From: Narthecium ossifragum | Lineage: Eukaryota > Streptophyta > Magnoliopsida > Dioscoreales > Nartheciaceae | NCBI GenBank assembly: GCA_963920575.1 | Contig: OY986966.1 | Location: 27,600,581 to 27,664,580, forward strand | Length of the DNA: 64,000 bases | Reading direction: 5' to 3' | The notes under the pieces: generated by a model | What the model saw: the letters and a program-made list of their open reading frames with translations, nothing else | What the model was told of the DNA's origin: nothing | Database searches by the model: none | Position numbers and translations under genes: made by a program | Part shown: positions 49,814 to 61,931 of the stretch, in pieces | Layout: each line of letters starts with the position of its first letter | Position numbering within the stretch: position 1 is the stretch's first letter

Positions 49814-52412
49814 CTAACAGCTCAGTGCCTCATACTTCACCGGAATTGCCCTGTTAAACCCCGCCTGAGACAAAAGCCCTCCGACCGCCGCCAGATCCCG
49901 GCAAAACACCCCTTGAAACACTGACGCAGCCGCCACAGCCGGTGCCACACTCACCTCCGGCTTCGGCTTCTCCTGCACCGCCGAAGCAACAATCTTGGCT
50001 GTAGTAGCTTGTATCGCGGCCGCGGCCGCTGCGGCTTCGCGGATCCTCTGCTTCTCGGCCGCCTCTTCGTCCATGATCGCCGCCATGATGCTCGAATACC
50101 CTTTCTGGAGTAATCTATACAGGATCAACGCCGACATCCTAGCTTGGTCTCTGACTGCGTCCATATCGTGGTGCACGTCGGCGAACTCCAACCGGTCGAC
50201 GAACCCGGCCGCTTTGTCCGGCCTGTGCCGCAATGACAGTAGCAAGTGAGCACGCTCCAATTCGGACCGCGAGCAGCCCCGCCGCACTCCAATGAGGGCG
50301 TAGTAGTCCACATTGCATCCCTCTCCGGCCGCCACCCGGAGGCGGAGCTCTTGGATTTTTGATGTCAGCGCCCGGAGATTGCTGGGTACGTCACGGTACC
50401 GCACGTCGGGGTGTGGCTTCCACACCGGTCCGGGGAGCTTGCGGTCGCGGAGGATGGAGTCGTATAAGAGCTTGAGGTGGTCGAGGTCCCGAAGGCAATC
50501 AGGGAGGGACCGGACGGCCTCGAGGAGGTCGGCACGAGTGCGGAGAGCCGGGATGGAGCCTGGGTCGAGGGCCAGCGCGCGATTGCAATCCGCAATGGCC
50601 TCGGCCAGGCGGCCAGCGGCTCGGTAAGCGGCGGCCCGGCCAACTAGGCAGGCGGCCGCGAAGGCGTGAGGGGTACCACGGCGGCCGTCGAGGATCTTGG
50701 AGAAGTGGCGGACGGCCTCATTGGGGAGGTCAGCGTCGAGGGCGGCGAGAGCGGCTGCACGCCGGCGGAGTAGGAGCTTGATGTGGGAGAGGAGGTGGGC
50801 GGCTGCCTCGGACTCCGATGGTGGCAGCGTCGGGGGATTGGTGGCGTTCGCCGTGGACGTGTTATTGGTGGTGGTGGTGATGGAATTAGAGAATGCGAAG
50901 CTGTCCTCGGACTTGCAGACGCTTTCACGGCGGAAGGCGGCGGTGGCAAGGCGGCGGCCGGTCTGGAGGAGAGCCATGCCGTCCTCCATTAGGCCCAAGT
51001 GGCAACAGGCCTGGCCCAATACCAAGTACCTGAAACATTACGAGGGAAAAAAACGAACCAAATTAATATTTGAACCAAATAAGAACCAGGATAAGGACGG
51101 GGACTGGGACTGCGACTGCGAGAGAGGACAAAAGGACCGGTGAGATGTGACCTTATTATAGTTCGAAATGACTATCCTACCCTTGATATCCTCATTATTG
51201 ACAAGACCAGTGAGGGTGATTTAAGAATTTGAAGTCAGAAAATCCAGCGTTAAGTTCACATTGGATTCGGTCCAAAAAGTCACACAAACAACCAAAATTC
51301 GAATAAATCCAAAATTCGAATAAAAAGGAATCATTTTCTAAGGGAAGAAAAAGAGCTTGGGTTTGAAAAAAATTCCACTTTTTTGTTTCCGAGTTCGTTG
51401 GGAGAGTAAAAAAAACGAAAAATTATTACGTTGGCCGCCGGCGAGATCACCGGCGGAGACTAAGGAGTGCGGGATTACCTCCATTGCTCCTCACGCTTGC
51501 AGCCTTTACAGAGCCCAGCGAGGACCTTGCGCTTGAGATCGACGACGGAGAAGCACCGGAACGTGCCCTCACCGTCGGAGCGCTCGGCGGCGGAGGGGAG
51601 CAACTTGGTGCGGTGGAGGAGGTCGCTGGAGGTGGCGGAGGAGGAGAGGGACGTGCCGGAGTCGTCGTCGCCGCTATTGGAAGATGCCAGCTTGAAGCTT
51701 GGTATGTAATCTTGGAGCATATCGGCCACATCGCGAAATCGTCTCAAGAAGAGCAAAGACCGGGCTTTGAGCTCGAGGGCCGCCTCCAGGCTCGGGGAGA
51801 GGGCTAAGGCGGCGTCCAGAAAGCCGAGAGCCGCCGCTACGTCGGAGGGTTCCTGCGTCGCTATGAGGCTCCGGGCGTCCCGGATATACTTCTCCACGAT
51901 CTGGGGAGAAGAAAGGATTAGAATCTGTGGGGAAAATGCACTAGTTTCTTAATGCCGACATTAATTAAAATGGGCTCAAATCAAATTGCATATCGGAGAA
52001 AAAGCTTTGATTTTTAACAACATTCGTCAAAGGAAAAAACCAGGAAAACAGAGAAGAAATTAGATGTTAGTGGTTCATAGGAAAATGAGATTTTTGTTCT
52101 TCGTGTTTGATGGGTTTCTTGGAAGAGGAAATAGAGTGGATGTCAATGCTGACACGGGTCGAAAACGTACAAAAATTTATGAGAGAGAGGATAAAAAGTG
52201 CGAACATTCCGAGAAACAAAACCTTGGAACAAAGCAAACAAAGTGAGATCAATGTTGCTTCCTTTAAATCAAAAATCCATGACCAAATCTTTAAACAAAA
52301 AAGAGACCATTTTTTTAGAAGACAAAGACGATGAGCAAACCCCCACCTTCCGGTTGGTGAGCCACCAGTGCTTCTTCTCCGGAGCCGACGAAGAAGGCGA
52401 GGCGGCCGCCAT
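49814..52412 (-). CDS. TPR protein with degenerate J-like domain (co-chaperone-like)
   Basis: Three minus-strand exons, 52412-52347, 51900-51479 and 51029-49814, join in phase to give about 567 aa. It begins MAAASPSSSAPEKKHWWLTN. TPR-like helices follow: IVEKYIRDARSLIATQEPSD, ALELKARSLLFLRRF, YLVLGQACCHLGLMEDGMAL, RRRAAALAALDADLPNEAVR and AAGRLAEAIADCNRALALDP. A C-terminal J-like segment (about 403-445) reads DYYALIGVRRGCSRSELERA and then SLRHRPDKA, where a normal HPD would be. The Ala-rich tail includes a nine-Ala run. The family is plant-specific and annotated as DnaJ with TPR; Hsp70/Hsp90 binding is inferred only. Exon 3 is strongly GC-rich. Confidence 0.88.
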
Positions 52413-55400
52413 GGCTGCCCAAGCATCACCCTCCCCAAGAGCGAAATGGGCACCTAAAAAAAACCTCTAAAAAGATTTCACCACAGCTCCTCTCACTTCC
52501 AAGGGCCTCTCCAAAGAGGGGGTTAATAAGGGGGATGACAAGGGACCCAAGAACCCCAATATAAGGGTAGAAAAATGCCACCTTTGACTGCCTATAGGGC
52601 CCTCTCCCCTACTCCTTTCCCTATCAGAGACGATGAGAAAGCTTCGATCCTTCAACTTCCTCGCTGGCAAGATGCCCTCTCTCTCTCCCCTCCCCCCTGG
52701 AGCAAAAGGAGCCCAGCTATGGCTATAAAATAAAGCTAGAGCATCACGGCGGTGAGAGAGGAGTGGCGTTCACCCTGGAGGTGACCGTAGCCTTCTCTCT
52801 CTCATCACGGGGCTCAACCACCGGAGAGAGGAGAGAGGAGAGGAGTAATAAGGAAGCTAAACCCAATTGGTGGGTCGCATTAAATACCGGATCTCCGTTT
52901 CCCCGGAATGCCCCTAAACGGTACCCGGAATCTTATCGGATCCTACGGTTTATTAGGAGCTGGACGGACTGGATCGTGGATCCGTTACGCATGGGGAGGA
53001 GACGATGAGGGGTGTTTTGGGAAGTTTGGGCAGCGTTAAAGGAGGCGTATTTATGGAAGAGGGCTTCGGCCACAAGTTTCCTGCCTTTTTTTCTCTAATT
53101 TTTTTTTTCGAACGCTTTATTCCCGCTTTACCCACGACTTTTAATGCGGCACATGTCATTAAATAATACACGCCCGGCCCACTCTATACTCTATCTCGCT
53201 GTTCCTTGCAACACGGCGGATCTCGGTTAAGTCCGTTACGTGGTAGCCACGTCCTTAATGGGGGTGGTGGCGTCCACGTGGAGGACAGCTGGATGGCAGA
53301 TAGACGGGTGTTTGGTGGGCCCAGGGGATATAGGGTCTATAGGGTATCCAGGTAAGCCTAGAGGTGGCTGGCTTTATATAAGGCAGTTAGGCATAACAAA
53401 CGGAGTATATATTAATAAGTTGTTGGTATATCCTGTTTTATTGTTATGGATTCCATTAATGTGGGAATATTGGTGGTTAGATTTGGATAAATGATTCATT
53501 TTGATGGATGTTATGATGCAGTTTAATCTCTCGAAAATACTTCAAATATATGAATACGAGATTTTCGTTAGAAATGTTAATCTCATTGCTTTTATGATAA
53601 ATAGCCCAAAAAAAAGCTTTCTTCCTTGCAAATAAGGTGCTAACTTATAGCTATACTAGTGTGACCCATGTCACATGGTATTTTCTTTATTTGTCCATGT
53701 TTTCTCATTTCTCCGTCCTTGAATCTTGCATTGAACAAACACCCACGGTCATATTTAGGTTTATCCTCTTTTGGCACTTGGCTGCCTCTTATGACGTTGA
53801 TTGCAGAAAAGCCCCTCGCTTTATTCACATTTGAATTTTGGCCCTTCTGTTATCGGTTTAAGAAAACATGTGTAGAATTTTGAAGCTGCATAACATTGCA
53901 TATCGAGACAATAGCATTATTTAGGGTTTTCATTGATGGAGATGCTTATTGTTTGCACTTTTACTGGTCAAAAGCACATAGTTTTAGTTGTTATATATTC
54001 AGCTTGGTTTGACGTACATTTTAATTTTCCTGATAATGGTTCTTAAATCTTCCTCTCTCTTTTTTCGCTGTTGTTGTTATGCTTGGTTTAATGTGCAATC
54101 AATTCCCCTGAGAAGTGAGAATGGTTCTTGAATCTTCTTCCCTCTAATGTGCAGAGAGGAGTACGTACAGCATTCTTGGGCAAACAATCCACCTCTTTTG
54201 ATTCTCTTCCAAATGCATGTCTCAAATTTATTTCACCCCCTCCATCAGCCATTGTTGCCTCTGAGCCAACAGCCACTGAAAGCTATTCTGCTCTCCTGAA
54301 ACACTACTATATCTCCCTCAAACAACAGAAAAGATATCTCAGAATGTAAACTTTTCTGGTACTCAAAGAACAGATAAATTTAATGTCCAAACACATAGGA
54401 TGCTCTTCCATGTTATATGATATTCATGTGACTCCGATTCAAAGTTTATCTCTTGTCAAAAAAACCCAGATTTGGTACCTCTCACATATGTATGAAATGA
54501 CCATAATAAATTTTGCTGCTAATGCGTCAGTGGAGGACCATTGCTGGCATGGACAGCAATTCAGAGGGGGTTTTATGATGCATTAATGCAAGCAGTTGTG
54601 GACCAGCAGAGGATAGCGATGAATGTTTGCATGCCATTCTCACAGGATTCTTGCAAGATGAGCCCCTTCCTTTCCTCCAGCCTCCAGCCTTTGTGTTCTC
54701 CTCCTCCAACTTATTGGCTGTGTGGTCTGCCACATGGCTTGTTTGGTGGGCTGCTTCCCAGACAAGTCTCATACCAAAAATATACTGCACACTGACACCT
54801 ATACATCAAGCATTTCAAAAAAAAAAATCTTTATGGTATTGTATAATTTCAAAAAAACGCACACTGGACTGGCACTCATCAGTCCACTATTTGAATTAAT
54901 ATTCAGGTGTCATGACTCACGAATTATACGATTAATTCAACATGAAACCCTCTTCTGTCAGCTTAAGCTATTGGGACGATTGGTGATTTAACAGCTGGTC
55001 TGGTGAGTATAATCCGTTCTCGTTGAAGAAATTAGAGCAGACATGAGGAATCCATTCAAAGTCCCACTTCTTTTGGAGGTGTGGGCTAATAATGGAGTCA
55101 GCTTGCCATGAGAGAGGGGACCCCTTTTCATTCAGTATTGCTCTTGTCACTGCCACCTTTTGGAGCACTCTTTCATGCAAGGGAGGAGACATAGGTCATC
55201 CTTCCAGCCATTAATGTGTCCTTGTACACCTTCAATCACATGAAACAATTCATGTGCTTTGTCACTCGATCACTTAGTCACTTTAGTTCCACTTGTCATC
55301 AACAAGCCTCCTTGATAGGTTGCCCCAAAAAGCTCATCACAGCAATCACGTCTTCTTCTTCTTCTTATTAAGTTTTGTATAAATACAGATTATATTTGTT

Positions 55401-55549
55401 TCCAAGACAAGATTTATACATCAGAGGATAAGTTTTTATCACTGTGGTGTGAATGGTATCTAATTAAACGTGTGAATCCCCAAGTAGAAAACCCTTTTCT
55501 CCCATAACATGGTGATGTTGCATTTGTTTCTTCTCCATAAAGACTAAAC
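52413..55549. other. Promoter region of the TPR/J-like gene, then spacer
   Basis: The first few hundred bases (CT-rich runs near 52670-52800) are the likely promoter and leader of the minus-strand gene. The rest is AT-rich with short frames that show no family resemblance. No RNA gene was seen. Confidence 0.4.
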
Positions 55550-55570
55550 CTAGGGTTAGGGTTAGGGTTC
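55549..55570. repeat. Short TTAGGG-type run
   Basis: Three GGGTTA hexamers in a row (CCTAGGGTTAGGGTTAGGGT). The period is six, not the seven of common plant telomeres. Confidence 0.8.
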
Positions 55571-55849
55571 TCTCTTGCTGGCATGTTGGTTGTCAGAGTC
55601 TCCAATCAGAAAGGAGGAATTCCTCTAGCCAGAAACACCTCCATGGCTAGCAAACAAGGTAGCCTGCCAACTTTTCCATAATTTCATGTGGCCATTGAAG
55701 AAGACTGCCCTTGCAAGATGGGGCCATGGCTACTGTGTGCAACCTCATCCTCATCCTCTCATGGAGGTACACTGATCAGCTGAAAAATGGCAGGGATATT
55801 CGCATGCCTAGCTAAACCTGAAATAAAAAAAGCATCTCCGGTCCTGGAT

Positions 55850-57566
55850 TTGGGGGCTGCTAACATCTATCCCTTGGCGGGCCCTGCCATAGCCAATCCT
55901 AGACGTGGATCTCCATACACGTATGGAGAGAGAACGTCATCACATCCCCCACTCCCACTCCCATCTCTCATCTCTCTCTCGTTCTTTCCCCTCTTCTCAC
56001 CTCCCGATACCGACCAAGCACCGGCCGGCGTCCCGCCCTTGCCTGGAGCTCCATCGCCGGATCGCTTGAGATCCCAACTAGTGACCGTGACCCAAGGCCG
56101 CGCCCCGTAGCCGGCTCACCTCCCCAACGCCTCGCCGCTGCGACCACCAGCTCCCTCACCTCCTGCCACAATCCCACGCCATTGCCACCTCCTCCGCCCT
56201 CACCGTTACACGCGTCACCGACCACCCCGGAATCCATCACCGGAGCCCTCACATCCACCTAGTCGGACTCCTGTCGCCGCCGGAGTCCGCGCGCCCGCCC
56301 CCCTGCTGCCTTGGGCAGCCTTCTATCGGCTTGATCAGGCCCCTGATCAAAAACCCCTTGATCGCAGCCCTTCTATATGGGCGAAGTGTGCGGCGACACG
56401 CGCCGGCTGGATCAAAATAGTGGATGAAGCGTGCGCGGTCTCTAGCGAGGGAAGGATTAATCGCCGCTGGAGAGAAGGGAGAGGAAGGTGGATGCAGCAT
56501 GGGGTTTACCGGCGGCGGCGAGCTCGGATCTCCGGGCAAGGGGGGCGCGGGTATGATCGATGCCGGCCCGTGCGTGGTCGGGATAGTTGGGTGAGAAGAG
56601 GGGGAGAGAACGAGGGAGCGAGAGCATGAGAGTGGGAGATGATGGTTTGGAAGGGTGTCCAACCGGGCCGGGCTGGACGCAGTACCTGGACCGGCCCTTG
56701 TAAGCATCTGGGCCGAGCCGGGCCCAATAGACCTTTCACCCACTCCAATCCAGGTATGACCCTGCCCGAGCCTGATTATTATTATTTTTAAATCATCCTC
56801 GCGGAATCCGAGTCCCTCTCGACCACCACCACGCACTTGACGTGGGCTAACCCTATCTCTTGTCGGATACAAGCCCCTTCTCGCTGCAGCGACACTCCTT
56901 CGACCCCGTCCAAGCGGGATTCGTCGTAGAGTCGGCATGTCTCTCGCTCACAGCCGTCTTTCCAAGGGGATCGGGGTGGATTGGGGCGACCGGCGACGAG
57001 GTCCCTTGTAGGTCCTCCAGAGCCGCACTCCGACGACTCCGTCCTCCCCGACGACGCTCCCATGGCCGCTCGGTCACCCCACGTCGTGGAGCTCCACCCA
57101 GGCTCCATCACCCCTCTTAGATCCAGCGCCACCACCTCTCTACACCGTCACCTATAATGTCATCATAGCGGTCCAACATCTCATCACCATCAGAAAATGG
57201 CGAAGAGGGAGTGAGAGAGAGATCAGGTGGAGAGAGGGTGCTCGGAGAAGGAAGTCAGCGGTGTTGCCGCTGGACTCCCGGGGTTGGACAAGGAGGGCGG
57301 CGAAGGAAGGAGGAGAGGGAGGAGCGAGCTCGGGATCATGGTTGATGACAGCAGTATCCAGCGATGCCAATCGCCTAGGTAAATCTTTAGAGGTAAATCT
57401 TTAGAGGTCTTTTTTAAACTCAGATTGGGACGGCCTGGATTGGGTTTTTGATCATGGGGCCCTGATTCGGCCATGAATCGGGATAAACCCGGTTCATCAT
57501 GGGCAACACCCACGCCGCCGGACCCGTACTAGGATTGGTTATGGCAGGGATAGCTTCCAGCTGCCC
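55850..57566. mobile_element. GC-rich insert with imperfect inverted ends (TIR element candidate)
   Basis: The left end (CTATCCC ... CTGCCATAGCCAATCCTAG) and right end (CTAGGATTGGTTATGGCAG then GGATAG) are inverted copies, about 30 matching bases in two blocks. Between them, 1.7 kb is far more GC-rich than its surroundings, with many overlapping low-quality frames on both strands, as seen in elements that captured genic DNA. No protein was recognised and no target duplication was found. Confidence 0.45.
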
Positions 57567-60043
57567 CTCCACGTAGCAGTGACTTCATATATATTATCAC
57601 CCTGCATATTTCAACTATGATACCATATTAATCCCTAAATTTCATAACAATAATAGTCCCTCAAACCACATGAAGGATTTTACAAATAGTCTTCTATCTA
57701 TCCTGAAGTGTTTTGATTAAAATGTCATTGGAAGAAGTATTATGATATTCTGAAAATTTTGTCTTAATATTATTTTAGTCATTTATTTCACGAATGGTGA
57801 AAATGCCTAAACTGCTTTTATTATCAACGAACGGAGGCAGACAAAATGACTCTTTTTGAAAGCCTTCCTGTGATTTGAGGACTAATATGATATTATCAAA
57901 AACTAAGGACTAGTGTGAAATTTAATTAATTTTGAGTGAATCGATGCTGAAAGAAAACCACATTAATGCATATCAAATTGAAAATACGGTAGATTACAGC
58001 AGGCGGGTGTGCGACCACCTACTAGTGGCGCTCAAAAGTGAATGAATTAAATGATGTGGCATGCCATGTGTTGTGTGTGGTGGCTTTTTGGCTGAGGTGG
58101 CATGCCACGTCATTTGTCACTTGGGCCCCGCTGGGTTGCCACGTCAGTGGCGAATGCGCACACTCGTGTCCATTATATCACAACCCTATCCAAGTAGGCC
58201 CAGGCCCTAGGCATATGACATCCATCCGTTCAACTTCTTTGTTTGTGGTTCCAGATGGGCCACTTATTAGTCTGGCAGGCCTTTCCATTGACGGCCCATA
58301 AATTAATAACGCATAGGCCCATCTATTTCACTAGGCGGGCATGTTTGGTATGGGGTTATGGGGAATTGTGCCCTCTTAACCTCCTCAAACACCAAAAATA
58401 ATCATTACTATTTTATCCCCATTTCATCTATCATCATCACTCTATTTTTTCCTATTCTCATTGTTTAACCCCCTTAACCCAGAATAAACTAATTTCAAAA
58501 TCTCTTTAACCTCCATTAATCCGAAATAAGCTAACCCACTGTAACGAATAATGATAGTCATCGAATATGGCAAACGTACGCTCCTGAGATAAACCATGAT
58601 GCCATGAAACAGGACTCCCAGCCATCAAAAGAACCAGTCAGTTGTGTGCAATTGAATGGCTCCTCCCATATTTCCATTTTTCCATTCAATTGGAAGCCTC
58701 CGCCAGGGAGAGATTGTTTGAGGCCATTGGGTTTGATCGTCTGATTGTATTCCAATGCTTATGACTCGTCTCATCCAAAAAAAAAAACGAGAAAATATAT
58801 TTGATAATAAACGACAATGCCAACTTCCTAATCAAACAATTTATTATTATTATTATTAAAGTTGAGACATCTAAGTCCAAAGTCCACGATTGTCAATTTT
58901 GACAGTAACAGCTAATTGACTAACTGATCACTCCCCACCCCCCAAAAAAAAAAACAAAGTATAGCTCGCAATATGACAATTTCTTGTCCCCAGAATAGTC
59001 CTCATGACGGGGCCTAATTTTACATTAAGATACAGGCTGATGCTGATATATTTTTCAATGAGTTAAAATCTCAATGGGAGTGGAATATCTTATCTTTAAA
59101 TAAGTGATGGTATCTGAAAAATTAATTCGTGGGATTCTTTAGGTCGTGAATTCTTTGGTCCACCCCATTGCTGCGTGACAAAAAATACCTATTGTATCAA
59201 CATCACTTGCATCGAAGAATCGGAATTGAATCTCGTGAATCAGAATCATAAAATAAAAAAATTGCATTCTTAATTCATTTTATTTTTAATTTTACAACTT
59301 TAGATTGTTTTATGTTTTTGTTAGAAAACAGACCATTTTGATAAGAAATCTTTATTTATAAGCCTTAAAAATCACTTGTTTCGTTACGAAAAGACAAAAC
59401 GGTTTATAAGTTGTTAAATAAAAAATATAGTTGATTAAGTTGTTAAATCAAAAATATAATTGATTTGATATGTATGAAATCAGCTTGTCTAAAAATATTT
59501 TTATAATAAATAAAAATAGAGTGGAATTAATAAGAAAGAGATATACCTAAGGTCGATTTGAGAATATCCATATTGCATGTAAACAATTTTTTACCACAAT
59601 TATATATATATTTTTACAAGTTTATCTTATCTCAACATTTATGTTGTTTTTTTCATTAGTTCAGCCAAAAAAAAAAAACACAGCCCATAATAAGATAAAA
59701 GTGGGATTGATTGTTATATAAGTAATCATAAAAGAATCTTTCTTTTTCATAAATCACCCGAAACAGAACCCTTAATACCAATCAATCATAGAAAGCATCG
59801 AATCTTTTCTCATTTAGACTCATAAAACATAGATAAGATATGTGTGAATATAATTTTTATATTTCGAGATATATTATCCGAGGAGACGATGGGAGGGCCT
59901 AAACTCCTATATCGTGTTTGGCAACCAACACATATAATAAAGTGGAAGAATATTAAATTAAATATTTAATCTTTTTAATTTTTGAATCGAATGGATCTAA
60001 GGATAACATATCACACGATTCCCATTGAGATTATTTTACTCCA
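57567..60043. other. AT-rich spacer with decayed repeats
   Basis: At about 58341-58530 lies a sequence resembling the 48.8-kb MITE candidate. A poly(A) run near 58780 follows GACTCGTCTCATCC, like the LINE tails elsewhere. No gene was recognised. Confidence 0.4.
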
Positions 60044-60049
60044 TATAAA
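60044..60049 (+). promoter_or_regulatory. Candidate TATA box of the polyamine transporter gene
   Basis: TATAAA in CCATATAAATGG, about 100 nt before the ATG at 60145. Support is motif and distance only. Confidence 0.35.
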
Positions 60050-60144
60050 TGGGATATGGAGTCCTGTGGGATTATTTATCGACGGAACAAACGAGCCCTG
60101 TATAGATTCCCAATCCCACGGTTCCCCCAGCTCTCTCTCTTGTT

Positions 60145-61093
60145 ATGGTTCACGAGGTCGAGTTCGACGGTCGCAGAAGCCCAGCCGGCGACTGCGGCGG
60201 AGGTGGTGGTCTAACTTTAGGACAGAACCCAAAACTACCACCTTCGGCGGCGGCGGCAAACGGCTCCCATGGACCCATCGCCACCACCGCCAAAAGCCAC
60301 CACGAGAAGCAGCCAATCACCAAAGCCAAGAAGCTCACCGTCCTCCCCCTCATGTTCCTCATCTACTTCGAGGTCTCCGGCGGGCCCTACGCCTCCGAGC
60401 CCACCGTCCGCGCCGCCGGGCCCCTTCTAGCCCTGGTGGGCTTCCTCGTCTTCCCCTTCATTTGGTGCCTCCCGGAGGCCCTCGTCACGGCGGAGCTCGC
60501 CACCGCCCTGCCCGGCGACGGCGGCTTCGTCCACTGGGCCCACCTCGCCTTCGGCCCCTTCATCGGCACCATAATGGGCACCTGGAAATTCTTCTCCGGC
60601 GTCGTCAACACCGCCGCCTTCCCCGCCCTCTTCGTCAACTACCTCTCCCGCGCCGTCCCCTCCGTCGCCAACAACCCCCGCCGCAACATCGCCACCGTGG
60701 CCTTCACGCTCGGCCTCTCCTTCATCTCCTACACGGGCATCCAAATCGTTGGCTACGCCGCCGTGGTGCTCGGGCTCGTGTCTCTGATGCCCTTCGTCCT
60801 GATGACGGGGTTTGCCATCCCAAAGCTCCGCCCGAGGAGGTGGCTGAGCAGAGGGAGCGGCCACCGGGACTGGAGGCTCTACTTGAACACGCTCTACTGG
60901 AATCTAAACTATTGGGACAACGCCAGCACGATGGCCGGCGAGGTGGAGCAGCCGCAGAGGGCGTTCCCCAAGGCACTGCTGTCGGCGGGGCTGCTGACGT
61001 GTTTGGGTTACTTGGTGCCACTGATGGCGGCCATCGGGGCTCTGGATGTGGCCCAGGAGCAGTGGGAGGACGGCTTCTTTGCTGATGCTGCAG
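60145..61093 (+). CDS. Polyamine uptake transporter (PUT, APC/LAT family), first exon
   Basis: PUT proteins are membrane proton-polyamine symporters that also take up paraquat. The exon gives 316 residues plus one base, ending at donor GCAG|GTATGG (61094). After a hydrophilic N-terminus it has LTVLPLMFLIYFEVSGGPYA (about 64-83), LLALVGFLVFPFIWCLPEAL (94-113), a TELATALPGDGGFVHW-like loop, GTIMGTWKFFSGVVNTAAFP (141-160), AFTLGLSFISYTGIQIVGY (186-204), LVSLMPFVLMTGFAIPKLRP (211-230), then YWNLNYWDNASTMAGEVEQP and LLTCLGYLVPLMAAIGA. This is the first two thirds of a family member (about 480-530 aa). The next exon (normally soon after ADAAG) is not visible before the window ends, so the intron is over 2.9 kb or the gene is truncated. 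The exon is very GC-rich. Confidence 0.85.
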
Positions 61094-61922
61094 GTATGGC
61101 GATGTTTTCTAGATAAAAGTATTCTATTTTTTAGCTTTATTTGAGCCTTTTGTTTTTGGGAATAATAATAGCAAATCTCTGGCCGTTTGATTTTCAATCG
61201 ACGGTTGAGATAATTGTTCTTTTTCCTCCCCTTTTTGTTTAAATTTTTGGGGTTTTTTTACTCAAATTTCATAGAACATATTTATTCTTTGAAAGCTTCA
61301 AATTTTCATATATACCCTTCAAATTTAGCCAACTATATTGATTCGAGAAACACACGCGCGTATATTTCAAAGGTTTATCGGATCACTACATGTTTGAATG
61401 TCTTCAAATTGTATTTTTATAAAAAAAATTCTTTTATGATCAAATAAGAATGGAGTCAGTTCAATGCTTGCTATCGAATTTTGTTTTAAAAATATAATTT
61501 TGTGTTAGGCCTGACTTTTTAGTGTACACAACATTCACAAAAAGATCCAATCCCACAGTGTTGCATTTACATCAAAGTCCTTGAAAACTTCTCGCTTATT
61601 TATAGCAGCTGATGATAGGGTGACTGTTTCAGTGCTATTCACACGTTTCCATTGTTATGTGGGCTCCACTGAAGAGCTCTTATAGTCTTATATAGCTTAT
61701 TAGCAGGCTTTTCTTCCAGCTAGCTTTCATGTGTGTGAATGCTTATTCTATTGGCATGTATTGGGCCTATTGTCCGGGAGTTCTGATTTGGATACATGCC
61801 ACGTAGGCATGTACCCAAATCACCACCGTTGGATTGAACCGGGCACGCATCCCGGTTCAATCCAACGGTGGAGATTACCCATGTACACGGATCTTTTTCC
61901 ATTGGCCGGTAGTCTGCTTGCT
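61094..61922 (+). other. Start of the transporter intron, or 3' flank
   Basis: AT-rich sequence with no recognised PUT exon. A perfect 19-bp inverted repeat (GGATTGAACCGGGCACGCATCCCGGTTCAATCC style) is centred near 61842. Confidence 0.45.
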
Positions 61923-61931
61923 TTTAGCAAA

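Noticed and set aside
56249..56938. 229-codon minus-strand frame
   Set aside because: Pro/Arg/Ser-rich artefact of the GC-rich insert; overlapping frames of equal quality occur on both strands.
58690..58795. Possible fifth LINE 3' end (GACTCGTCTCATCC plus A-run)
   Set aside because: The tail resembles the other copies, but no RNase H reading and no target duplication were found.
59900..60090. Possible MITE just upstream of the transporter gene
   Set aside because: CGTGTTTGG and CAAACGAG words face each other, but the pairing is too short and no target duplication matches.
59982..61085. 367-codon frame covering the transporter exon
   Set aside because: It is a different frame over the GC-rich PUT exon; its His/Arg/Pro-rich reading has no family resemblance, while the frame from 60145 gives a clear transporter.
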